Positions 14,659 through 23,315 are shown, numbered from the stretch's first letter. The stretch: 37,376 bases of DNA from Verrucomicrobiaceae bacterium (GCA_021298725.1 JAJTDU010000060.1:1-37376), one strand, 5' to 3'. Numbers and translations: made by a program. Notes: a model not told the origin generated them from the letters alone.

Positions 14659-16974
14659 ATGAAGAAAAAGACCCCGCCAGCGCCTACTCCACCCGCGTCT
14701 TCATGGAAAGCGGGTGTCATGATGGCGGTGTGCGGCCTGGGATTCCTCGCTCTGCTGGGCTGGGTGCTTCGGCCGCAGAAAAAATTCACGCCGCTGCCGG
14801 TTTCGACGCCTGTTTCTCTCGCCAAAGCTGAACCGTTCGTCATGCCGGACGAAAAGGCGACGTTTGCGCAATACGCAGGCTCGGAGAGCTGCAAGGAGTG
14901 CCACGCGGATCAATTCACCAAGTGGCTGAGCTCACACCACGGCCTCGCCGAGCGCAAACCTGACGCCAAACTTGACGGTCCCGCGTTTGTGCCGACCCGC
15001 AGCTTCCAACACGGTTCGCAAACGACGGAAACGCGCAAGACCAAGAGTGACTACGAACTCATCGCGCTTGGCTTTGGCGACAAGATCACGCCTTATCGAG
15101 TCGAACGCGTGATCGGCCACGATCCGCTGCGTCAGTTCCTCGTCGATGGTGGCAATGGTCGGCTCCAAGCCATGGAAGCCTGCCTCGATCCAAACAAAAA
15201 CGAGTGGTTCAACGTGTACGGCAACGAAGACCGCAAACCCGGCGAATGGGGCCACTGGACCGGTCGTGGCATGGTGTGGAACCAGATGTGCGCCACCTGC
15301 CACAACACCCGCCTGCGCAAAAACTATGACGCCGCCACCGACAGCTACAAGACCACCATGGCCGAGATGTCCGTGAGCTGCGAATCCTGCCACGGGCCGA
15401 TGAAGCCGCACAATGAGTGGCAACGCGCCAACCGAGGCGTCAAAGGCGATCCAACCCTCGTGAAATGGTCACGCGACCAGCACATCGAAAACTGCGCGGG
15501 CTGCCATGCGCGACGCGGCGAGATCACCGGCGACTTCGTGCCCGGCGAGTCTTTCTGGGACCACTACCACCTCACCATCACCGACCAGAGCGACACGTTT
15601 TATCCCGACGGCCAGATTCGGGACGAGAACTATGAGTTCAGCAGCTTCTTCAGCAGCCGCATGCACCATGCAGGCGTGCGCTGCATGGACTGCCATGACA
15701 TGCACAGCATGAAAACGATCCTGCCCGGCAACCAGCTCTGCCTACGCTGCCACACGCCCGGCGGCTTCCCGAACGCACCGGTCATCATGCCTGAGGCGCA
15801 CAGCTTTCATCAAAGCGACAGCACCGGCAATCAGTGCATCAACTGCCACATGCCGCAGACAGTTTACATGCAGCGCCACCCGCGCCATGATCATGGCTTC
15901 ACCATTCCCGACCCGCTGCTCACGCAGCAGTTCAACGTGCCGAACGCCTGCAACAAGTGCCACACCGACAAAACCACCGACTGGGCGCTGGAAGCCACGC
16001 AGAAGTGGTGGGGACCGAAAATGGACCGAAAAACGCGCACACGCGCCACACTCATCGCCAAAGCCCGCCTGGGCGATGCCGAGGCACGCGAGGGACTCGT
16101 CTCGTTGCTCGGCAGCGATGAAATCCCACACTGGAAAGCCAGCGCCACGCTGCTACTCGACCGCTGGATCCATGAACCCGCCGTACAAAACGCCGTCAGC
16201 GCCCAGTTGCAGCACGCGCACCCCATCGTGCGCCAAAGTGCCATCCGCACGCTGGAGCCGCTGCTGCAAAACGGCTCCATCCGCAGCACCATCGAGCCCT
16301 TGCTCGATGATCCGGTGCGCGGCGTGCGAGTCTCTGCCGCCTGGGCCTTGCGTGATTCCTTGAACCTTGATTCCGCCGCCGGAAAGGACCTCCAGCACAT
16401 GCTGCACTGGAACGCCGACCAGCCCAGCGGCCAGATGCAGCTCGCACAATTCGATTTTGCCCAGCGCAACACGACATCGGCGATCCAGCACATGGAAACC
16501 GCTATCCGCTGGGACCCCAATTCCCCGCCCTTCCATCACGATTTGGCGATGATTTACAGCACCACGGGACAGACCCAGCTCGCCATCACCAAACTTCGGG
16601 ATGCCATCAAGCTCGCACCCAACCACGCCGAGTATCATTACGAACTCGGCCTCACCCTGAGTGAAACCGGCGACATGGCTTCAGTCATCACATCGCTGCA
16701 AGAAGCCGTGCGCCTCAATCCGACCTTGGCCCGCGCCTGGTACAATCTCGGCCTTGCCAAAAACGGTCAGGGAGACATTCCCGGTGCCCTTGATGCGCTC
16801 CAACGCGGCGAACTCGCCGATCCGCGCGACCCCGGCATCCCCTACGCCCGCGCCACGATCCTCGCACAGCAAGGCCGCAAACAAGAGGCCATCCACGCTC
16901 TCGACACGGCCCTGCGCATCGCTCCGGGTCATGGCGAGGCACTGCAATTGAAGGCGATGCTGTCGCGACCTTGA
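14659..16974 (+). CDS. Octaheme cytochrome c with HEAT and TPR repeats
   Basis: This 771-aa membrane-anchored protein has a basic/Pro-rich N-terminus and one membrane helix (about residues 19-37). Eight CxxCH heme motifs start at residues 78, 211, 241, 279, 342, 361, 393 and 431. The spacing resembles the cytochrome c554/NrfB-like multiheme fold with extra histidines available as distal ligands. Residues about 455-590 look like HEAT repeats (HPIVRQSAIRTLEPLL, VRGVRVSAAWALRDSL) and about 595-765 are TPRs (HHDLAMIYSTTGQTQLAITK, YHYELGLTLSETGD, AWYNLGLAKNGQGD). It probably handles periplasmic electron transfer; the redox partner is unknown. This heme-repeat fusion occurs in planctomycetes and verrucomicrobia. 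No ccm genes or nitrite/hydroxylamine enzymes are adjacent. Confidence 0.92.
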   Translation: MKKKTPPAPTPPASSWKAGVMMAVCGLGFLALLGWVLRPQKKFTPLPVSTPVSLAKAEPFVMPDEKATFAQYAGSESCKECHADQFTKWLSSHHGLAERKPDAKLDGPAFVPTRSFQHGSQTTETRKTKSDYELIALGFGDKITPYRVERVIGHDPLRQFLVDGGNGRLQAMEACLDPNKNEWFNVYGNEDRKPGEWGHWTGRGMVWNQMCATCHNTRLRKNYDAATDSYKTTMAEMSVSCESCHGPMKPHNEWQRANRGVKGDPTLVKWSRDQHIENCAGCHARRGEITGDFVPGESFWDHYHLTITDQSDTFYPDGQIRDENYEFSSFFSSRMHHAGVRCMDCHDMHSMKTILPGNQLCLRCHTPGGFPNAPVIMPEAHSFHQSDSTGNQCINCHMPQTVYMQRHPRHDHGFTIPDPLLTQQFNVPNACNKCHTDKTTDWALEATQKWWGPKMDRKTRTRATLIAKARLGDAEAREGLVSLLGSDEIPHWKASATLLLDRWIHEPAVQNAVSAQLQHAHPIVRQSAIRTLEPLLQNGSIRSTIEPLLDDPVRGVRVSAAWALRDSLNLDSAAGKDLQHMLHWNADQPSGQMQLAQFDFAQRNTTSAIQHMETAIRWDPNSPPFHHDLAMIYSTTGQTQLAITKLRDAIKLAPNHAEYHYELGLTLSETGDMASVITSLQEAVRLNPTLARAWYNLGLAKNGQGDIPGALDALQRGELADPRDPGIPYARATILAQQGRKQEAIHALDTALRIAPGHGEALQLKAMLSRP

Positions 16975-17038
16975 CGAGGCTTGACCTCTTGACTGTTGAC
17001 AGAACGTCCCCAGGTCAAGCTTTGGTCAAGGAGTCAAG
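16971..17038. terminator. TTGAC/GTCAA repeat cluster between convergent genes
   Basis: Seven copies of TTGAC or its complement GTCAA occur within about 68 bp. The outer arms CTTGACCTCTTGAC (16980-16993) and GTCAAGGAGTCAAG (17025-17038) pair at 12 of 14 positions. The first copy overlaps the stop codon of the cytochrome gene. Its position between convergent genes suggests a bidirectional terminator, although no T-run is present. A protein-binding cluster is the alternative. Confidence 0.45.
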
Positions 17039-17051
17039 CAGCGTCGCCCCC

Positions 17052-17684
17052 TTACCCGCCCTTCTTCCACTCCTCACCCTCTTCGTCGTCATCATCGCCG
17101 AAGCCATCGTCATACTCGTCATTCTCCTGGCCGCTGATGCCGGCGATTGCGTTGATGTCCTCGTCGCTCAGCTCCTCGATGTCATCCTCATCGTCACCCT
17201 GCTCCTTGGCAGCAGCTTCTGATGCCTGCTGTGCCTCAAGGCCCTTTTTCTCGATCTGCGCCAGTGTGTCGCTGACATCCTCGACCGCGTCCCAGACCGC
17301 CTGAGCCACAAAAATCGGCGCGCTCTGTTGCACGGCCATGGCGATGCTGTCGCTGGGCCGGGCATCGAGTTCGATCATCTTGCGGGTGGTGAGCAGTTCA
17401 TTCTCAGCGGAGATGATCAACCGCGCATGGAAAACACTGCCGTTGATGTTGTTGATAATGACGCGCTCCACCTTCGCGCCAAAGGCCATGAGCAGGTGGC
17501 CCACGAGGTCGTGCGTCAGCGGACGCTCCTTGGACACACCACGCATGAACATTGAGATCGCCGTCCCCACCGATTCGTCGATGTAGATCACGAAAACCTT
17601 CGCTTCATTGCCCAGGAACACAGCAAAGCTGCCCTCCAGCGGCAAAACCGCACGCACCTGCACTTCGACGACATCTGTGTTCAT
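17052..17684 (-). CDS. Bifunctional nuclease (BFN/DUF151) domain protein
   Basis: This 210-aa protein has an N-terminal BFN domain (about residues 1-135). Diagnostic stretches are FAVFLGNEAKVFVIYIDESV, RPLTHDLVGHLLMAFGAKVE, VIINNINGSVFHARLII and LDARPSDSIAMAVQQSAPIF. Plant and bacterial homologues show nuclease activity in vitro, and TM0160-like proteins define the fold; a physiological role is not settled. A helical linker leads to a very acidic tail of about 50 residues (GDDEDDIEELSDEDINA and a later DDGFGDDDDEEGEE), which is not part of the domain. The start overlaps the stop of the gamma-carbonic-anhydrase-like gene (ATGA), so the two are coupled. Confidence 0.9.
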   Translation of the reverse strand: MNTDVVEVQVRAVLPLEGSFAVFLGNEAKVFVIYIDESVGTAISMFMRGVSKERPLTHDLVGHLLMAFGAKVERVIINNINGSVFHARLIISAENELLTTRKMIELDARPSDSIAMAVQQSAPIFVAQAVWDAVEDVSDTLAQIEKKGLEAQQASEAAAKEQGDDEDDIEELSDEDINAIAGISGQENDEYDDGFGDDDDEEGEEWKKGG

Positions 17685-18295
17685 GGATATGAGCAGACTA
17701 AAACCTCTCCAGGGCTGCTGGCAAGACTCGCGCTATCATTTTCTGCACTGACCGGCATTCCGCCCAGTCCCAGCGCCAAATAGCGACGCGAGATTTCCAC
17801 ATACTTCAGCGCCAGTCTCGCATTCGCCATCTGCTCCTCGGGCGCCAGCGCTCGCACCACACACGCAGGCGATCCGACCACGAGAGATCCTTCGGGAACC
17901 AGCATGTTTTTCGTCACTAGCGCCCCGGCGGCAATGATGCTCCGCGCGCCGATCTTCGCACCATCGAGAATGATCGCACCCATGCCCACGAGCACCTCAT
18001 CACCCACCGTGCAGGCATGCACCACGGCGCGGTGCCCCACGATCACTCGCTCGCCCAGAATGCAGGCATGATCGTCGCTCACATGCAGCACGCTGCCATC
18101 CTGCACATTGCTTTGCGCCCCGACAACGATGCGGTTGATGTCACCTCGCAGCACCGCGCCATACCAGACGCTCGATTCCGCATGCAGTTCCACTGCGCCG
18201 ATCACCACAGCTCCGGGCGCAATGAAAACATCGTCCGCGACGAATGGCTTTGAATCCGGGATTAAGAAATTTTTTAGGGTTAGCCCATCTTTCAT
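17681..18295 (-). CDS. Gamma-carbonic-anhydrase-like hexapeptide protein
   Basis: This 204-aa left-handed beta-helix protein has the three zinc-ligand histidines in place: His71 in DGSVLHVSDD, and His88 and His93 in VGHRAVVHACTVGDE. The Arg50-Gly51-Asp52 segment in VLRGDINRI and GAIILDGAKIGARSIIAAGA are typical of the YrdA/CaiE/PaaY group. Members may hydrate CO2 or act as acyl-CoA-related proteins, so the activity is uncertain. I start at MKDGLTLKNF; the frame extends 126 bp upstream into the HU promoter region, where the encoded residues are not conserved. It is the first gene of a two-gene unit with the BFN protein. Confidence 0.9.
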   Translation of the reverse strand: MKDGLTLKNFLIPDSKPFVADDVFIAPGAVVIGAVELHAESSVWYGAVLRGDINRIVVGAQSNVQDGSVLHVSDDHACILGERVIVGHRAVVHACTVGDEVLVGMGAIILDGAKIGARSIIAAGALVTKNMLVPEGSLVVGSPACVVRALAPEEQMANARLALKYVEISRRYLALGLGGMPVSAENDSASLASSPGEVLVCSYP

Positions 18296-18406
18296 TGAGA
18301 ATTTATGTTTGAGAAACAAAACGGGCAGCGCCATAAAAACCCGCCACACCGCAGTTTCATTCTGGCGCGGGCCGCAATCAAACCAACGACGAATCCATTT
18401 AATCTC

Positions 18407-18679
18407 ATGAACAAAGCTCAACTCATCGAAGCTGTGCAGATAAACCTCGGCGGTGAAACCTCCAAGCGCGCCGCTTCCGACGCTCTCGACGCCGTGCTCG
18501 ACGCCATCGCCAAAGGCCTAAAGAAGGGGCCGGTCCAGCTCATCGGTTTTGGCACCTTCAAGCCTGTCGCTCGCAAGGCCCGCACCGGTCGCAATCCTAA
18601 AACCGGCGCAGCGATGAAGATCAAGGCCTCCAAGACAGTGCGCTTCGTGACCTCAGCCGCGCTCAAGAAGTCGCTGTAA
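18407..18679 (+). CDS. HU-family DNA-binding protein
   Basis: This 90-aa histone-like protein bends and compacts DNA as a dimer. The family sequence is complete: MNKAQLIEAVQ, then SKRAASDALDAVLDAIAKGL, VQLIGFGTFKPVARKARTGR, NPKTGAAMKIKASKTVRFV and a Lys-rich end. The DNA-clamping arm (ARKARTGRNPKTG) is intact. I chose the start at MNKAQLIEA, the usual N-terminus; the frame is open upstream to 18305. It diverges from the gamma-carbonic-anhydrase-like gene with about 110 bp between starts, and is followed by a clear terminator. Confidence 0.97.
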   Translation: MNKAQLIEAVQINLGGETSKRAASDALDAVLDAIAKGLKKGPVQLIGFGTFKPVARKARTGRNPKTGAAMKIKASKTVRFVTSAALKKSL

Positions 18680-18698
18680 GCCGCGACCGATCCTACCA

Positions 18699-18731
18699 CC
18701 CGCGCTTCCCCTCACGGAGCGCGGGTTTTTT
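18699..18731 (+). terminator. Rho-independent terminator of the HU gene
   Basis: A perfect 8-bp stem, CCCGCGCT (18699-18706) and AGCGCGGG (18718-18725), is followed directly by six T. It starts 20 bp after the HU stop codon. On the other strand it also closes off the BrnA-like gene. Confidence 0.9.
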
Positions 18732-18736
18732 ATGCC

Positions 18737-19027
18737 TCAATCCTTCAACTCCTGCTCCATCCTCTCGCTCAGCCATTGCTTGATCATGCTTTGGTAGTTC
18801 AGATAGCGGCGGCGGGCCACGCGCTTGATGCGGCTTAGCATGCGCGGGTCAAAGCGCAGTGTGATCGTGGTGGACTCGCGCACATCAGCGCGGTGAATCG
18901 ACGCCTGCATCAGCCGTGGTTCGAGCTGATGCGCCGCCCAAAATTTCCCCTCCATCTCATCCGAATCAAAGACAGGCACGTCCTTCCAGGCGCGGATCGG
19001 TTTCAAGTCGGGTGATGCGGTGTTCAT
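18737..19027 (-). CDS. BrnA-like antitoxin
   Basis: This 96-aa protein has an N-terminal toxin-binding half (AWKDVPVFDSDEMEGKFWAA) and a C-terminal ribbon-helix-helix-like half (STTITLRFDPRMLSRIKRVA, then YLNYQSMIKQWLSERMEQE). The second half is the CopG/BrnA DNA-binding pattern. BrnA proteins neutralise BrnT and repress their own operon. The gene follows the toxin gene on the same strand with 17 bp between stop and ATG, matching the brnT-brnA order. A TTG at 19048 would give a version seven residues longer that overlaps the toxin stop. Confidence 0.8.
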   Translation of the reverse strand: MNTASPDLKPIRAWKDVPVFDSDEMEGKFWAAHQLEPRLMQASIHRADVRESTTITLRFDPRMLSRIKRVARRRYLNYQSMIKQWLSERMEQELKD

Positions 19028-19044
19028 GGTCGTGTTATGTGAAC

Positions 19045-19323
19045 TCAAATGTCCTCGGCCTTCTTACGCTCGAAGAAATCATGCTCTCCTGGGGTCATCA
19101 GCCGCGCAAAGACCACGCGATAGCGCTTCCCATCCGTCCAAAACACACTGAACACCGGTTTTCCCTGGAGCGACTTGCCCAAGTTGTAGTAGCGGGCCTC
19201 GGCATCGTCATGCTGGCCGTCAGGCAGCAGCTTGATCGAAAACGGATCCTCAAACGACTCCTCGATGTCCTTCGGCGGAAGTTGCGTCAGGTCAAAAGCA
19301 GCGCCGATCCAGTCGAAGTCCAT
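19045..19323 (-). CDS. BrnT-like toxin
   Basis: This 92-aa protein follows the BrnT (DUF497) layout. It has an N-terminal MDFDWIGAAFDLTQLPPKDI in place of the family's EWDxxK start, then SFEDPFSI, a DDAEARYYNLGKSLQGKPVF strand pair, and the RYRVVFARLMTPGEHDFFER C-terminal helix. BrnT is an RNase toxin with a RelE-like fold. The N-terminus is diverged, so activity should be tested. It is upstream of the antitoxin gene in the same transcription unit. The ATG is preceded by a long C/T-rich run, including ACCTCCTCCC. Confidence 0.78.
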   Translation of the reverse strand: MDFDWIGAAFDLTQLPPKDIEESFEDPFSIKLLPDGQHDDAEARYYNLGKSLQGKPVFSVFWTDGKRYRVVFARLMTPGEHDFFERKKAEDI

Positions 19324-19343
19324 GAGGTAGGTTGGGAGGAGGT

Positions 19344-19721
19344 TTATTTGCGGTATTCGATCAGTTCTATCTCATAACCCTCAGGGGCGTCAATGAATGC
19401 AAAGACGCCGCTCGAACTGGGCGTTGGTCCGTCCGAGAGCGGATAGCCAAGCGCGGCGGCATGTTTCGCAAATTCCTCGATGCTCTCCACCTCAAAGGCT
19501 AGATGCGTCAGGTCACTGCAAAACGTCACCAGCCCGCTAGCGGGATAGCTGCAGATTTCGATGAGTTCGTCGCTGTTTGGCGTTTGCAAGAACACCAGTT
19601 CGGAACCACGTGGCGACTTGTGGCGGCGGATTTCCTTCAAGCCGAGCACCTGCGTGTAAAAATGGATCGTCTTTTCGAGATCATTCACCCGGTAACGGGT
19701 GTGGAGGAGTTTTTTGACCAT
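19344..19721 (-). CDS. Glyoxalase-fold protein (lactoylglutathione lyase-like)
   Basis: This 125-aa protein belongs to the vicinal-oxygen-chelate superfamily. Candidate metal ligands sit in the expected places: His7 in LLHTRYRVNDL, a Glu in DELIEICSYP, a His in DLTHLAFEVESIEEFAKHA and a Glu in GYEIELIEY. FYTQVLGLKEIRR and FAFIDAPEGYEIELIEY are typical of GloA. The usual role is methylglyoxal detoxification, but this superfamily is functionally broad, so the substrate is not certain. It lies 20 bp upstream of the BrnT-like gene on the same strand and may be co-transcribed with that pair. Confidence 0.85.
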   Translation of the reverse strand: MVKKLLHTRYRVNDLEKTIHFYTQVLGLKEIRRHKSPRGSELVFLQTPNSDELIEICSYPASGLVTFCSDLTHLAFEVESIEEFAKHAAALGYPLSDGPTPSSSGVFAFIDAPEGYEIELIEYRK

Positions 19722-19836
19722 GCTGCTCTATGTCACAGGCTGCGAAGGGTGGCAATCCCGGAAGCACCGCCGCTGCTGGGCGGGTATTCGCATGATCCCC
19801 GCCTTCAGGCGGCGAGGGCGTGTAATCACCCTTCTC

Positions 19837-22011
19837 TCACGTTTCCAACTGAAGCAGAGACTCCAAACCCGTAAATCGTTTGCGGCTCTCTTGCTTGCTC
19901 ACAGCGAGCGCAAGCGCCTTCTCATCACCTACTAGCACGCACCACTTCTTCGCCCGCGTGATGGCCGTGTAGATCAGGCTGCGCTCCAGCAGGACATAAT
20001 GCTGCGTGCTGACCGGAATGATGACGCATGGAAACTCGCTGCCCTGGCTTTTGTGAATGGTCAGTGCGTAGGCGAGCTGAAGCTCATCGAGTTCGCCGGG
20101 TTCGTATTCAACAAGGCGCTCCGCGTCGAAGCGGACATGAATTTTCACCGGATCGGCGTCGATGGCAGTGATGTGGCCGATGTCGCCGTTGAAGACTTCC
20201 TTGTCGTAGTTGTTGTGCGTCTGGATGACCTTGTCGCCGACGCGGAAGACTGAGTTAAAACGCTCGATCTCGAATTTCATCTCGTTCGGCGGGTTCAACG
20301 CGAGTTGCAGCGAGTGATTGAGCGAAGCAGTGCCGAGGAGGTTGCGGTTCATCGGCGTAAGCACCTGAATGTCGCGGATCGGATCAAAGCCATACTTCGC
20401 CGGAAGACGCGTGTGGACGAGTTGTACAATCAACTCACGAATCTCCTCCGCATCGGCAGCTTCGAGGAAAAAGAAGTCGCTGCCGCGTGCGGGCTTCAAA
20501 TCGGGCACCTGACCGCGATTGATGGCGTGAGCACTGGTGATGATGCGACTGCTGGCGGCCTGGCGGAAGATTTCCGTGAGCTTCACGCACGGCACGGCTC
20601 CACTGGCGATCAAATCGTGCAAAACCATGCCAGGGCCGACCGATGGGAGTTGATCCGCGTCTCCAACGATCAGCAAATGCGCGCCTTCTGGCAATGCGGA
20701 GAGCAATTGGGCCATCAACGGCGCGTCGATCATCGAAGCCTCGTCGATCACGAACAAATCGCCGACCAACGGCTTGCCGCGATGCCGGCCCCACTGCCCT
20801 TCGCCCTGGTATTCGAGCAGGCGATGCAGCGTTTTGGCCTCCAGGCCGGTGCTTTCGCTCAAACGCTTCGCCGCACGGCCCGTGGGGGCCGCGAGCACGA
20901 GTTTGACCTGCTTGCTTTGCAGGATGAGCAGGATGCTGCGCAGGATCGTGGTCTTCCCCACGCCCGGACCGCCGGTGATGATAAGCAGGCGCTGCCGCAA
21001 GGCCTCGCGCACAGCCCGCTGCTGGCTTTCGGCCAGTTCCTTGCCCGTTTTCTTCATCACCCAGGCCAGCGCGGCGTCTTCGTCGATGGGCGGATACGCA
21101 GCGGGAACCGCCGCGAACGATTTCACACTCGCGGCGATGCTTTGCTCAGCCGCGCGGAGATACGGCAGATAGAGGAACTCGCCATGACGCTCGATTTGGT
21201 CGTTGGCGGTAAGCGCTTCGATTTGGGTGCGGATGAGGGCATCCGAGCTCCCGAGAAGCTCCAGCGCTTTTTCGACCGACTTGGCCTCGGGGAAGTAGCT
21301 GTGGCCGTTTTGCGCGGCGCTTTCCAGCACATGCAGGATTCCGGCCTTGATGCGTTCTGGCGCGTCTTCGGCCACACCGAGTTGATAAGCGATGTCATCC
21401 GCCGTTTTGAAGCCGATGCCGCGAATGTCCTGCGCGAGACGATACGGATTTTCCTTCAACACCGCCTGGGCCTCGTCGCCATACGTCTTGTAGATGCGCA
21501 GCGCCCGCGAGGAGCTGATGCCGTGCTGATGCAGGAACAGCATGATGGCGTGAATCGACTTCTGCTTCATCCACGACTCGCGGATCTCGATGCGGCGCTT
21601 TTTTCCCACACCCTCGACGTCTTCGAGCTTCTTCGACTCGTTCTCGATGATGTCGAAGACCTTGGGGCCGAATTTTTCCACGATGCGTTTCGCATGCGCC
21701 GGCCCGATGCCTTTGATGAGACCGCTGCCAAGATAGCGCTCGATTCCGCTGAGTGAGTCCGGTCGGCGTAGCTTCAACTCATCTGACTTAAACTGCGGCC
21801 CGAAGTCACGATTCGGCTCCCACACGCCCCGCGCCTCGAATTCCTCACCCGCGACCACTCGCGGAGCCTTGCCGATGAGGCTGACCATGTCCTGCCTGCC
21901 CACTGGCACGACCTTGAGAATGCAAAAGCCGTTCTCTTCATTGTGAAACACCACGCGATCCACCAGTCCGCGCAGGACTTCGGGCTTCGCGCGGTTTCGC
22001 GGCGCGGGCAT
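19837..22011 (-). CDS. recD2: ATP-dependent RecD2-type DNA helicase
   Basis: This 724-aa 5'-to-3' superfamily 1B helicase acts outside RecBCD. It has an N-terminal OB-like domain (VDRVVFHNEENGFCILKV) and tandem helix-hairpin-helix segments (about 95-215: IKGIGPAHAKRIVEKFG, LEDVEGVGKKR, RGIGFKTADDIA). A RecA-like core carries Walker A GGPGVGKT (347-354) and Walker B VIDEASM (421-427). Motif III follows as GDADQLPSVGPGMVLHDLI, and C-terminal motifs TIHKSQGSEFPCVIIP and YTAITRAK complete it. There are no recB or recC genes nearby, as expected for RecD2. It starts 4 bp after the trpB stop, so it is probably co-transcribed with trpB. Confidence 0.95.
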   Translation of the reverse strand: MPAPRNRAKPEVLRGLVDRVVFHNEENGFCILKVVPVGRQDMVSLIGKAPRVVAGEEFEARGVWEPNRDFGPQFKSDELKLRRPDSLSGIERYLGSGLIKGIGPAHAKRIVEKFGPKVFDIIENESKKLEDVEGVGKKRRIEIRESWMKQKSIHAIMLFLHQHGISSSRALRIYKTYGDEAQAVLKENPYRLAQDIRGIGFKTADDIAYQLGVAEDAPERIKAGILHVLESAAQNGHSYFPEAKSVEKALELLGSSDALIRTQIEALTANDQIERHGEFLYLPYLRAAEQSIAASVKSFAAVPAAYPPIDEDAALAWVMKKTGKELAESQQRAVREALRQRLLIITGGPGVGKTTILRSILLILQSKQVKLVLAAPTGRAAKRLSESTGLEAKTLHRLLEYQGEGQWGRHRGKPLVGDLFVIDEASMIDAPLMAQLLSALPEGAHLLIVGDADQLPSVGPGMVLHDLIASGAVPCVKLTEIFRQAASSRIITSAHAINRGQVPDLKPARGSDFFFLEAADAEEIRELIVQLVHTRLPAKYGFDPIRDIQVLTPMNRNLLGTASLNHSLQLALNPPNEMKFEIERFNSVFRVGDKVIQTHNNYDKEVFNGDIGHITAIDADPVKIHVRFDAERLVEYEPGELDELQLAYALTIHKSQGSEFPCVIIPVSTQHYVLLERSLIYTAITRAKKWCVLVGDEKALALAVSKQESRKRFTGLESLLQLET

Positions 22012-22015
22012 GGCT

Positions 22016-23242
22016 TTAGAACTTCAATTCCTCGCCAAAGATCACGCGTGAAGCTTGGGCGACGTCTTTGTCGCCGCGACCGGAGAGGTTGACGAGGATG
22101 ATCTGGTCCTTGCGCATCGTGGGCGCCACTTTTTGCACTTCGGCGATGGCATGGGAGCTTTCGAGAGCGGGGATGATGCCCTCGACTTGGCTGAGTTCTT
22201 GGAAGGCAGCGAGGGCCTCGCTGTCGGTAGCGTAGTTGTAAGTGACGCGGCCCTGTTCGTGCAGCCAAGCATGCTCGGGGCCAATGGCGGCGTAATCGAG
22301 ACCGGCGCTGACGCTGTGCGTGAGCTCGATCTGCCCGTCGGCATTGGCAAGCAGCCAAGTTTTGGTGCCTTGGAGCACACCGAGGCGGCCGCCTTGGAAG
22401 CGGGCAGCGTGACGCTCAGGGATGATGCCGTCTCCACCGGCCTCGACGCCAGTCATACGCACTTCTTTGTCGTTGAGGAAGGGATGGAATAAGCCAATCG
22501 AATTGCTACCGCCGCCAACACAAGCGACGAGCAGATCAGGCAGGCGTTCCTCGCGCTCCAAAATCTGGCGACGCGACTCTACGCCGATGATGCGGTGGAA
22601 ATCGCGCACCATCATGGGGAACGGATGCGATCCGAGCGCAGAGCCTAGAATATAATGCGTGTTGCGGACGTTGGTGACCCAGTCACGCATGGCCTCGTTG
22701 ACGGCCTCTTTGAGCGTGGCCTGTCCGGCGGTAACGGCGACGACTTTAGCCCCGAGGAAACGCATGCGGGCGACATTGAGTGCCTGGCGCTCCATATCGA
22801 CTTTGCCCATGTAGATGACGCATTCGACACCAAAGCGCGCACAGACAGTGGCGGTGGCGACCCCATGCTGACCAGCACCAGTCTCGGCAATGATGCGCTT
22901 TTTGCCAAGACGCTGGGCGAGCATGATCTGACCGAGGGCGTTGTTGATTTTGTGCGCGCCAGTGTGCAGCAGATCCTCGCGCTTGAGATAGATTTTGGCA
23001 CCTCCCAGCTTTTCGGTCCAGCGTTCGGCAAAGTAGAGCGGCGTGGGGCGTCCGACATATTCATGGAGCAGACGGTCGAGCTCTTTTTGGAAGGCTGGAT
23101 CGGCCTTGGCCTTCTCGTAGTGGTCAGACAGCTCGGTGAGGGCCGCCATCAGGGTTTCAGGCACAAACATGCCGCCATACTGGCCGAAATGGCCGTGGGT
23201 GTCTGGCATCACGGGGAGAGGAAGGAGCGAGGCGGCGGTCAT
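22016..23242 (-). CDS. trpB: Tryptophan synthase beta chain
   Basis: TrpB joins indole and serine to give tryptophan, using pyridoxal phosphate. The 408-aa protein has the full set: [15 protein letters not shown] at the N-terminus, Lys98 in [15 protein letters not shown] for PLP, catalytic Glu120 in AETGAGQHG, the phosphate-binding GGGSNS (243-248) and the C-terminal [11 protein letters not shown]. It is of the standard TrpB1 type that normally pairs with TrpA, yet trpA is not next to it; recD2 follows instead. The ATG is preceded by TTTCACCACCCC. Confidence 0.97.
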   Translation of the reverse strand: MTAASLLPLPVMPDTHGHFGQYGGMFVPETLMAALTELSDHYEKAKADPAFQKELDRLLHEYVGRPTPLYFAERWTEKLGGAKIYLKREDLLHTGAHKINNALGQIMLAQRLGKKRIIAETGAGQHGVATATVCARFGVECVIYMGKVDMERQALNVARMRFLGAKVVAVTAGQATLKEAVNEAMRDWVTNVRNTHYILGSALGSHPFPMMVRDFHRIIGVESRRQILEREERLPDLLVACVGGGSNSIGLFHPFLNDKEVRMTGVEAGGDGIIPERHAARFQGGRLGVLQGTKTWLLANADGQIELTHSVSAGLDYAAIGPEHAWLHEQGRVTYNYATDSEALAAFQELSQVEGIIPALESSHAIAEVQKVAPTMRKDQIILVNLSGRGDKDVAQASRVIFGEELKF

Positions 23243-23315
23243 GGGGTGGTGAAACTAGTACGATTGCCGTGATTGGCAACGTCCACGCTGAATTACGAAT
23301 GTGGAAGCGCGAAGA

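Noticed and set aside
19799-19812. CCGCC/GGCGG inverted repeat near the end of recD2 as a terminator
   Set aside because: The stem is only 5 bp, with no T-run on either strand; chance in GC-rich DNA is likely.
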